A stretch of 64,000 bases of DNA, taken from positions 3,009,501-3,073,500 of the forward strand of contig OZ026556.1 in the NCBI GenBank assembly GCA_964020155.1. Direction: 5' to 3'. Both the position numbers and the translations under genes were made by a program. Shown piece after piece: positions 10,664-22,700 of this stretch (position 1 is the first letter of the stretch; the number at the start of each line of letters is the position of its first letter). The notes under the pieces were generated by a model. It was not told the DNA's origin and ran no database searches. It worked only from the letters and a program-made list of their open reading frames with translations. This stretch comes from Chondrilla cf. caribensis (Eukaryota; Porifera; Demospongiae; Chondrillida; Chondrillidae).

Positions 10664-13600
10664 ATGGGATCGTCTTCGAGCAGGTGTGCTCTTCTGAGTG
10701 TACTCTTTATCTGGACTTTGCTTGGTGTTGACGTTCACCCCATTGAGGGTGTGAAGCCGTTATATATCCAGTTATTGGTGTCTCAAAGCAGAAAAGTCGA
10801 TAATTCCGGCTATATCCCTGCTGTTGATTTAGCTTTGAGTCTTATCAACGACAACTTGAGTATTCTACCTGAATACGAGCTGAAGTACACCAAAATCATT
10901 GACTCTAAAGTAAGGAAGCTAGCATTTATTCTAAGTTGAGCCGTTACTGTAACAGTAACAAGATTGGTAATATTTTAGGTTGAATCCAATATAGGTATGC
11001 ACGTCACGGAAGTAGAATCTGATATACACTGATAATTAAATGTGTACTACCAGACATAATATTAATTATTAAAGACCTAGAGTAGTATCGGGTATTACGG
11101 GACGGTGGCAATTTTTGGACACTGGACATTTCCAGGGCTGGCATAATTATGGGTAGAGTCTGACTGTTGAAATTTCTATCACTAAGTTAGTACCTGGATT
11201 TTATTTACACTATGTAAGCTTTCCTGCCAACCAAAATTAAAAAAAAAAAAAAAACAAACTGTAACACTTCTATATGTACACCTGCTATTCAACAGCTATT
11301 GATTTGCAGCCACTTTTGTGATATTACTAGTCCTAGACAATACTCATTATAGGACTTGTTCTTATCATAAACATTATTATACTTATCATGTTGCTGGTCA
11401 CCATTTTATTCTAACAGGTGCATAAAATGGTACTGATTCTATGAACACAAGTGTATCTTTTCACTGTATTTTATTTTGGATGTGTTGAACATCAAGACTG
11501 CTTTGCATTCACAAAGAAGTTTTATTAAAAATGTTCCTTGGTTGCTGGTAGCATTATGGATTACTCATCCCAGTGCCAAAACACACTAAAAACTACCCAT
11601 TCATGAAAATTTGCTCTCAGAAAACAGATGGTTGCTTACTCCAGGGGTCATACATGACAGGTACCACTCAATATATATAATAAATGGCTAAGAAAAGTTA
11701 ATAGTCTTGCATATATAGCCACACATTAAACTGTTATTAAATTGTTGAATTTAGTAATGCGAATTGAAAATTAATCATTTGTTATACAATAAAGTAAATT
11801 TGGGATAGGCTATAGTATATATACAGTATGTAGGCCTATACCTGCCTGTGATTTCCATAATCTATATCCTGTAGAACTCCACGTAATACTTACTAAGAAT
11901 AATTGCATGATATTTCATGGTCTCGGAGCACATGATAATTTAGGTGATAAAATTAATGTACATATCAGAGTAGCAAGGTAGGCATGGTAACATCTTCTTC
12001 CCTCTGGAGTGTGGTGAGCAACAGGCCTTAATCTTGCCCCATTACTTAATTATTACGAGTATACATGTAATTCATACATATTGGGCTCTCAGAAAACCTT
12101 GGGGCTATTAGTGAAATATGCCAAATTTACATTATCATCAGTTAATATATAAATTATCATCAAAGTATCATTATTAATTTTGATGAAGTGATATACCTCA
12201 GATATTCCGTCTTCAATAGATCACTATTACTCTATTACTTGTGTAAAGTTATCGAGCATAAATGTATTAGATTATTTAAGTAATAAATAGCATATTTGGT
12301 GCAATTATGTTATATAAATGCATAATTATTAATTAATCTCAATTATTGCAATGTAATCATTACCATTCTCTAAAATCTTGCATTGTTTACAGCTCTAGAA
12401 AGAATATATGTCGGTTCATGGATGACAGACTGCAGTTGATGGTAGACCCTTTATACCAAGGTAATTTCCATCTGTGGTTCAATGTGATCCATGGACATTA
12501 TCGTTCACTTGATTGTAGAAATTCTTCGACATGCTAGATCGATTAAGATGTGTTTTATCTTTGGACAGATAACACATGTCACGATAAAATCGTGCCATGC
12601 ATTATCTGTCCAAAGATAAAACACATCTTAATTATCGTTCACTGTTGGACCTCAACTTACATTTCTTTCCTGAATTAAAACTTTAAGATAATTCACTTAT
12701 ATGAATTACGTATAAAAGGATACATGAAAATGGTTACCTCTCATACCTTCATAGGCTGGGAGAGGGAGGGTGAATTATTGCCATCATCCATTATTGTACA
12801 ATACCGGAAAAATCCATGATATGTATGGTGTATATCCTTGGACATGCCGTGTGTAAACACAGACATTATGAGGTGAACATTATTGCCTTTTTGCTGAAGA
12901 AGCACTCCAGTTTCAAGCCATGGTGTATCCTTAGTCTGTACCTAACAGTCATCATTAGTTGTATAATATGCATTACATCCAAGTACAGTAGATTGTTTTA
13001 TTTTTGCACTCCCAGGTGGAACTCTGAAAAGTCACATACATGAGACCATCCACACAGCTCTCTTTGTTATCTACACTGCTTTGTCAGTTTTGGTGTTGTG
13101 TTTGCAATTGTACATGTGTGCCTTGTATTCAATCTGGTATTCAGGAATGAGATGTGAGTTAGTTGTGTAATGAATTGTCAAGTTACTTTATGTCTGCTAT
13201 ATTATTACGAATACATAAGAAGATAATTTTATGCATAAAATTTCCACGACAACTGGTGATACCAGACTACATGCTAAGTAGTACATGTATTTCAAACTGT
13301 GTTGTATGCCACTTATTGACTCCACAAGGACTCATCATACTCACTTAATTTTGAATCCTATATGACTCTGAGAGTTTCAAAAAATATTGTCATTTAGTAT
13401 CGCAGAGGTGATGTGATATTGGAAAATTAAAATAAGATATATATATCTTGTGATATCTTGCACACTTATAGGATTATGAAGCTCTCCAGTCCATATCTCA
13501 ATATAGTGTTCATCATTGGTATCAGTATGATTTACCTCCTAGTTGTAATCCTTGGAGTAGATGACAATTTGGTAAGTGTCAGCGTGATGAGTGGGTTCTG

Positions 13601-13679
13601 TCAGGCAACGGTGTGGATTGGAGTGATAGCCTTCTCTTTGGTCTATGGAGTGGTGCTAGCAAAGACATTCAAGGCTTAG
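10664..13679 (+). pseudogene. Receptor B1: truncated GABA-B-like receptor pseudogene
   Basis: Relic of a B-type receptor. Exon 1 (10664-10909) is intact with signal peptide and a normal donor. Exons 2-8 are absent: intron-1-type sequence joins intron-8-type sequence near 11340-11350. Exon 9 (12393-12460) is one base short, which shifts frame in the GFMDDRL region. Exon 10 (13016-13153) has a 1-bp deletion and a 6-bp insertion within TM1. Exon 11 starts at 13472 and is cut after LAKTFK, where it runs into a stop at about 13677-13679. Exons 12-17 are missing, and the sequence continues as the DNA found well downstream of B2. The remaining introns match B2, which identifies the type. It is not expected to make a functional receptor. 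Confidence 0.88.
12510..12643. mobile_element. 121-bp hairpin element with 13-bp target duplication in B1
   Basis: Bases 12510-12630 are extra relative to the same intron in B2 (around 37350) and B3 (around 59825). The 13-bp sequence attatcgttcact occurs on both sides (12497-12509 and 12631-12643) and once at the empty sites. Inside, a perfect 30-bp inverted repeat (12543-12572 and 12602-12631) ends in TTAAGATGTG. The hairpin is asymmetric: about 33 bp of non-palindromic sequence lies at the left end. Family unknown. Confidence 0.8.
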
Positions 13680-13689
13680 AGACCATCCT

Positions 13690-15860
13690 AGTATAATAAT
13701 AACTGTATTTAAAAAGAAGTTGCCATGTGCAGCCTTTGAGTATAACTATTTATCTATAGTAATTATTAACAGTGGCCTGGCTGGCCATGGCAGACTGACT
13801 GTACTTGCAAACTACTGTGGCTACTTCATGTGTTCAAGTAGATTCATGCTAATATTTTATGGTAAGGCATCAAATTTGTGTTTATTCATTGTACTTGGAA
13901 ATTTGTTAGCACACCAACAACAATATTGTCACATCTAGTAACTCAACATTCAGAATGGATACTTTAAAGTAGATTCAACTTGTAGAATGTAAATCACTTT
14001 TGTACACAAGTTACACATTAATGGTTCATTATTGTCCCTCTATTCTGGACAGCAGCTAATTTCCCAATCTCCAAGATAGTTGGTCCTTAGGGGTAAGATG
14101 TACAAAGTGTTCAAAATCATCAATCGTATTGCTAAGTTCAACCATAGACAGATCATCCAGGAACAGTTTGTCATCAAAAGGCAAGACAAGGAAGTGATTC
14201 CCAGTTCTGTTAAGGTCAACTTAATTTGTATAGCATCAATCGAGTCAGTTGACCCCAAGTGTAGAATCAGAAGGACTTGCAGCTATCAGGAGGGGAAGAA
14301 TGTCCCTCATGGTAATGAGATGAACATTAATGTACATATATCTGTGTTTTGTAGTTGTCCTATATTCAATATGAAGTTTCAACATTATTGCTTATAATAT
14401 GCTTTATTCAAATTCTACCTCTGTTTCAAAATGGAATATGGAAAACTACATTTCTTTTGGTACTGATCTGGCTTTGTACTATGTTATTTATCTATGGAAG
14501 TGTTTTGTTATCCACACTGCTATCAATGTGGTTAGTGAAGTATTGGTCATTTATATAATATACTTTGTAAAATATATGCATACAGTGTTCAGATGTTTAT
14601 TATACCTGTACAGTACATTATATAATATGTGTTGTTGTCATAATTTTTATTGTAGGGGCACTCTCTATATAAGATGATGCTGAAAAAATGGCAGATCTAT
14701 ATCCATATGTACATTATGGTATTACAAAATATAATATACCTGTGTAATATTATTGTCTATCATGTAATACAGGATATAGTGAAACTCCTCTCAATCTCCA
14801 TGTCTGTCAAGAATTAGAGCTAGAGGATTATACTGGAGTTATGGAGACACTGGCTTCAGAGATCCCTGGCCTCCTTACTGTGACCATCCTCCTTCTGTGC
14901 CTTGGGAGAAAAGTGGTGATGGGTATCGAAATGTTTCTCTGTGCAGTATTTGTTGGACTCCTCTACATCTGCCTGTCAAGGTGCAGTACAGTGACCAATG
15001 TAATGACAATGACGTAATGTTTATGGAAACTGCATACACTGACCCCTCAGTCATGGGCTCATTTATTAGCAGACACCACAATAATTGTGCACATGTTAAC
15101 ACAAATGTGTACATATGTGTTCCCATTCAATCCCATTCCACAGTGTTTTCTAGAAGGTAATTAGAGAAGACATACTCTGAAGTGAAAGGTTTATTTTGTC
15201 CATGATTTTGGAAGGCTTCAATTTTAGTGCAGTCATAACAGCATAGTTCAGCATTTTCATTTACTCCAGGCTGGTAGATTGACTGTACATAATTAGTCAC
15301 ATAATAGTATCTGTGTAAATTGTGTAGCTTCAGTCCCATAATGCATTGTAACATATCAGGAACCCTGCATGCTCACCATGGATTATACACTGAGCAATTT
15401 GAAGCAGACCCATTGCTGTAAAATGGTACTGATATTGTAATTATCAACACTTCATAATCTTGCCTTTAGCATTACAGTTTAGAAATATTGTCATAGAATA
15501 ATCAATTATATCACAGCCCTTTTATTCTTGTTTCCCCTTACAGGACTGTTTTGACTGTTTTATATTTCATTCACGAGCTCTTCTGACTGGTGTGTATCAA
15601 ATACTATATGTTTACACACCTGAAGAGTACCCAACTAATGTACAAGTTTCAGTTTGGGTGTTTGCATGGCAGCTGGAAAATGAGTTATGGAGACCCTAGC
15701 TTCAGAGATCCCCAGACTCTTTACTGTGACCATTCTCCTTCTGTGCCTTGGGAGAAAAGTGGTGATGGGTATCGAAATGTTTCTCTGTGCAGTATTTGTT
15801 TGAATCCTCTAAATCTGCATTTCAAGGTGCAGTACAGTGACCACTGCAAAGCAAATGTCG
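13690..15860 (+). pseudogene. Decayed SVOP-like major-facilitator transporter (copy 1)
   Basis: Separate coding islands resemble the second half of synaptic-vesicle-2-related / SLC22-like transporters. The central loop lies at about 14083-14240 (LVLRGKMYKVFKIINRIAKF-like). TM7 is at about 14411-14531, reading LFQNGIWKTTFLLVLIWL. TM8-9 is at 14806-14980, with EDYTGVMETLASEIPGLLTV and LGRKVVMG, and has no stop. TM10-11 is at about 15544-15645, with RALLTGVYQILYVYTPEEYP. A frameshift follows near 15646, then a second degraded copy of the TM8-9 exon is fused at about 15678-15830. The order is broken and the N-terminal half is not seen, so I call it a pseudogene. It directly follows the B1 breakpoint. 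Identity at family level is fairly sure; SVOP over SLC22 is a judgement. Confidence 0.65.
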
Positions 15861-15959
15861 TACTGTGTACTAAAACGGTATTCTCTGATCCTCAATTATT
15901 TCCTCCTTCCTTAGCAGTGACCACAACTGATATACACACATTGAATACTTAAGTATGTG

Positions 15960-16695
<736 letters not shown>

Positions 16696-17054
16696 CACTG
16701 TCTATAGATTTCATAGAAGACATGTCACCTATACACAGAGCACTGCAACATTATACGTAGTTGAAAGTCAACCTGTACTATTACTCAATAGAAGAAGCAC
16801 GCTTGAACATAGGGCATGTTGAACGCTTCAATAACGACAACTCCATATAGAACTGCGTCCCGTACCACAGCAGCGTGTGTCTAGTTACCACGTGTTCAAA
16901 GTACGCATGGTAGGAAATTATTAATTAGATCATGTGACATATTTCCTATCTCATTCTAAATTTAGAATGACAAACCAATATAGTCTCAACATTTCTATTT
17001 ATTTCACTCTTGAAATCGATCGTACACAGGACTCTCACTGGCAAGTATCGAAGG

Positions 17055-19667
17055 ATGAGGTCGTCGCCTATCAGGTGTACTTTCCTGAATATATTGTCTT
17101 TGTGGTGTTTAGTTTGCATTGAAATCAGCACAATTGAGGGTGCGAAGCCGTTACATTTTCAGCTACATGTGTCGCAGAGTGAAGACGCTGATACTTCGGG
17201 ATACATCCCTGCTGTTGATTTGGCTTTGAGTCTGATCAACGATAACTCGAGTATTCTACCTGAATACGAGCTGAAGTACACCGACATCATTGACCCAGAA
17301 GTAAGGAATATATAGTTGATATTTTGTACTATGTTTTCGTGAGTCTACAATTCTATTGAGGTCAAATATTAATTATACACTTAGTCTTGATTGTTATAGT
17401 ACATATAAATTAATCACCCAATACATATTACTATAGAATGCTATGATTTTACAGTGTGCAGCTATACCTGGTGTTCAGGGGTTTATTGATCATGTCACCA
17501 ATCCCAACCGAAATGAGACAGAAGTTATCGTCATTGGGACTGATTGCTCGATTTCAACACAGCCAATTGCCAGCTTGACTCCAGTGTTCAACTTAGTCCA
17601 GATAAACAACAGTCATAATATACTAATTTATATAGGCGAGGTTGTGGTGCAACAATTACCACCAATTTAATATACATCAATTAGGAAGTTGCATACCATG
17701 TAGTGAAAAATATAGGTCCTGGAGTGAATTATAATTTTGGTGAATTTCTGAAAATCAGACTGGTAGCTTTTATTTTGGTGATTTGACAGTTGTTATAACA
17801 GCATTCATTACCAATTCCCACCAAAACCAACATCATCCACATGATATTACTCAAAGTAATAAATTGAAGGTTACAATAGCCAGCTGAATGTATATGAGGA
17901 AATTTGGCAGTTTGTGAATGTGAATTCCTTGCCAATATTTCCACTAGAATATGGTACCCCAATTTCCTCATCATGTAGTTGGCAGTATGCTGGACAAGTG
18001 AATATTATGTATGGATGTGTAAAAATGTAATCCTATTTCATTATCCAATTTTATGTTGAATGCCATAATATGTTGAAGCATACTTGTACATCTCAATAGT
18101 TTAGTAATATCTTTGGCCAAAAAAGAATTATGGTATATGTGCTATATTTATTTCAATTACAGAACTTTCAAAATACATGTGTTATGATAATTCTGCAACA
18201 AGATAATTCAGCTGATAATTCTATCAGCTGTATTCAAATGTCATATATCATTGTAATTCCTATCAGATTTCACCAGTTTCAACCTCTCCTCGACTGTCAG
18301 ACACTAAGATTTATCCTACTTTTCTGAGAGTTGTTGCACCTGACAATGATATTGTGATTGGAATAGTGGCATTGATGAAACAAGTCAATTGGAGGTATAT
18401 TTCAATAATTACACAAGAAGAAGACATATTCACACTGGTGAGCTTCATCATTTAGATGAGACTTCTAAGAATGATGTGTTGACCCAATAGTAGTTTAAAC
18501 CTTGTTATATTATGGAAGTTCCCTAAACTTTATAAACAGTATGTAAATAAAAATGCTGTAAAGTTGCAATCAGATCAATTTCAGTGCTGTTCTGAAACAA
18601 TCTAATATACACTGTCTATTACCATATTATTATACAGACTAGAGATGCTCTTATTGAGGAAATTGATGAGAATAACTTGTACATTGCTGAGTCAGTTGGC
18701 TTTCCTACTGAAAAAAGTCCTCAAAACGCTCTTAGAAGTGTGAAGGTACAAACACAGCAAACCTATACAGTATATGCCAGTCTGTTGGAAATGATTACAC
18801 TCTAAGATCCATCACTTTACACACTGTTCACTATTTTTTCCTATTTTGATTTGTCTCAGTCCGCCCATGGGAGAGTGATATTTCTGAACTGCTATTCACC
18901 ATATGCTCTAGAAATTATGTGCCAGGTAAATATTTTTACATAGTGGCATATTTCAAGATGCATGATACCAAGATTTAATAATAATTTATGTATTATACAT
19001 GTGTATGTATGGACCATTAACATTGTTAGAATCATACATGAGATTTGACATACGTATGTAATAGCTATGTGGTTATGGATTGTTTATGAATCAAATCATG
19101 TTTCTTAAGGTACTTTCTTCAAGTACTTCACAGAGTTACAGAACCACATACAGTGGAACCTGTCTAATCCGGCATCCGATGGGGAATGAGAAATAGTGCT
19201 GGATTAGCAGGTTGCTGGATTATAGAGGTTTTTGATATTGGCATTCTGAATTCACGAAGTTATGATAAATGATTACGTACCATTTTCAAATATAAACAGC
19301 CATTAATGTCTCCACCTTCCGCTTTACTTATGTATATTGGATGCATATACATGCAAGGTCATTGTTTATCGCTTAGAGTACTTGTTTCACCTCTGGTTCT
19401 AGCCAGGTACCGATATCATGGAACCTTGGCTTGGTGTTAAGAGTGTTGGGCCCCCCTTCCAGTCAGACGGCTTTAACCCCAGCTGCTCTTGCAAGCTAAC
19501 CCTATACATGCCCCCGAAGGTGCGTACAATATGCGGATATGTTAATCAATGCATTATTCTATGGTCTCTGACCTCTTACACTGACCCATAATCCTAAAGA
19601 TCACACCTGGGGGGAGGCCCAAACAACTCTATCACGCTCTCAAGAGAGAGCGGAGAAAAAGAAAAAG

Positions 19668-19707
<40 letters not shown>

Positions 19708-22700
19708 GCCGCTGATATTCTACGCTCTAGGGAAGCACGAGGCAAGTGCTGCGCATGCGCAGGAGCATGCTACTGAATGCTACATACGATCTGTCCCTAT
19801 ACACTAGCCACTTGCACTTGACGCCCCCTCGCTACCGCTCGATAGCGGCGCTACCGGTTATGCCATTAACTACGTTCAACTATTGTTAAACTACATTTAA
19901 TGTCTCCACCTTCCGCTTTACTTATGTATATTGGATGCATATACATGCAAGGTCATTGTTTATCGCTTAGAGTACTTGTTTCACCTCTGGTTCTAGCCAG
20001 GTACCGATATCATGGAACCTTGGCTTGGTGTTAAGAGTGTTGGGCCCCCCTTCCAGTCAGACGGCTTTAACCCCAGCTGCTCTTGCAAGCTAACCCTATA
20101 CATGCCCCCGAAGGTGCGTACAATATGCGGATATGTTAATCAATGCATTATTCTATGGTCTCTGACCTCTTACACTGACCCATAATCCTAAAGATCACAC
20201 CTGGGGGGAGGCCCAGTCCCTGGAAGGGGTCCCCAGGTATGTGACAATCTAAACCCTTAACAGTTTACTTGTTTACTTTTTTTTTTACTTTACTTACTGA
20301 CTTATATACCCTGTAAAGGCAATGATTGCATACTGTATAATTAGGGATCTACAAGGCATATGCCAAAACACAAGCCACTACTAACACAGAGAGTATGTAA
20401 ATGGTTGTCCGTGTTGGCTTTTCCCGAAAGATAGATGTTCTGGCTGTGTTCCCATATCTGGATGGGTCATGCTTCAACACGAGTACCTCTGGAGACTATT
20501 TGTTTAGCCACCTTTGCCAATTCTTCAGATGAAGGCCGAATGTAGCGTTGGTAAGCCATGCTCTGCCATCTACCCAAGATCTTAATTGTAGTTTCGGGTA
20601 TACCTGCATCACTAGCTGAGGTTGCCGCCCCTATTCTAAAGCTGTGGCCATTAAATTGGGTGCCCTGAAGCCCGGCATCGTCCAACGCCTTCTGAATATG
20701 GGCAATGAAGAAGCTCCTGCGAAGTGGGGAACCGTCCTGGAACATGAAGAGGGGGCCTGGAGCGTTGCCTCGCTTACCGAGAAAGTCGAGGAGAGCTGCA
20801 ACTGGACAGAGTGCTGCACCTGTAGCCCCTAGGACCACAGTTGTGCCTTGTCGAAACTGGTCTGTCTTTGCTACTTTGATCTTCAGGTGAAAGCTCCTCT
20901 CTGACTCAGTAGCCATGTATGTGAGATCAGATAGGGACATGTGTACCTTGGGATCAAAAAGACCACTGTCTGGAAGAAGGAACTCGCCAGATCGGAGGAA
21001 CCCAAAAAAACCAGTGCAACAGGCTGCCCATAAGAGTAAATTCTCATATCTGTCGGGATGAGCCGCTAAGACCTGCTTGATTTTAGCCAAGATGGATGAT
21101 GTAATAGGGAGTCGGATTAGAGGAAGAGAGTTGGCTGAATTTGTCCGCCTGATACCTTTCAGTAGGAGCTTAACAAAGGGGGAATGAAAGGATGGGGAGG
21201 GGTTTGAGGGGTTCTGGGGAAGGTGCACATACCTAAGACCAGCTAGGTAAGATTCAATAGTGGAGACTGCCAGCCCCTGTTTCCCAAGGTACGCTATAAA
21301 TAGGACTACCTTCTCGGAGGAAATGGGCCAGAGTGGGAGGGAAAAGAGCTGAGCAAATGACTGATACCTGTGCCAGGCTGAGGTGTATACCCTCTTGGTA
21401 GACTTGGCAATTCCGCTGTCCAAAAACTGCTGAACAGCCCTTTCCAGGTCTGCAATGTCACTTCCAGGGGAGGGGGTGAAGACAGAAGCTCTGTCAGGTG
21501 GGCTGGTATCTGAGAGGGTGAAGGAGAAGAGGCTGGAAAAAGGTTGAGAAACTGATGGATCTTACCACGTGACAAAAGATCAGCCCCTACGTTGGCAGAC
21601 CCTGGGACAAATGATGCTCGGAGACGAAAGTCATGTAAGGCTTGGAAGAGAGCAAGGCATCTCAGCAAATGGCATGCTAGTGGGTCCCGGGCATGCAGTG
21701 AGTTTACCTGTGATACAACAGGAGAGTTGTCGGAGTAGGCGAGCACCAATTTGCCTGTCCAAAGCCTGCCCCAGACCCCTGCAGCCAGGACCACTGAGAC
21801 GAGTTCCTGCGTGGCTATCGAGTCGGGTGCTGAGCCTTCCTGCCAGTGATGAATCAACCACATGGGGGGTGCCCATGCTGCACAACCCCACGAACTGGCT
21901 GCATCACAATAAAGAAACACATCCGGGCTACGAAGGGTCAGAAACTGCTGAACTGATGTTCCCTTCCAATTCTGAAGGAACAGCTCCCACCATGCTAGGT
22001 CCGACCTTGCTGCCACATTCAGTCTCCTAGTCTGACCTGGTCTCATCACAGCCTTTAGTGCAAAGAGGTTGTTCATGAATGCCTTAGCTAAGGGACAGAC
22101 AGTAGCAGCATGAACTAAATGGCCTATCAGAGACTCAAAGGAATGTAGGTCCCGGATAACCCGGCTTTCACTGAGAGCCCGAATCATGGCTTGCAATTCT
22201 GCCAGCTTTTGACCAGGAAGGGATGTGGACATATTACCTGAGTCAAGGGTTATGCCAAGGAAAGTGATAGCTGTTGCTGGACCTTCAGTTTTCTCGGCAG
22301 CTATGGGGACACCCAATTCTTTACAGGTCTCCAGCGTAATAGACAGAGCCTGCTCACACTCCGAAGATCCAGGCCGACCCAGGAGCAGGAAATCATCAAT
22401 ATAGTGTATTATGGCCTCTACCCCCCTCCTACGAAGGATCCACTCCAAAGCCTCCCCGAGTGCACTAAAAATGGCAGGAGCTGATGCCAGGCCGAATGGG
22501 AGTTGACAATCAACATACATGTTGCCCTGCCAGTGGACTCCCAGGAACCTGCGATCGGCTGGGTGGATTGGAATGATCCTATAGGCCTCCTTGACATCGA
22601 TCTTTGCTAGAAGTGACCCTGGACCCAAGGAGTGCATGAGTAGTGCTGCATCGTCAACTGACGAGTACGCCACGTGTGTCGCCTGTCGCCGCAAACAATC

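Noticed and set aside
21569..22030. Open frames on the + strand within the Ngaro-like element
   Set aside because: They are shadows of the RT-RNase H gene, which carries all catalytic motifs on the minus strand.
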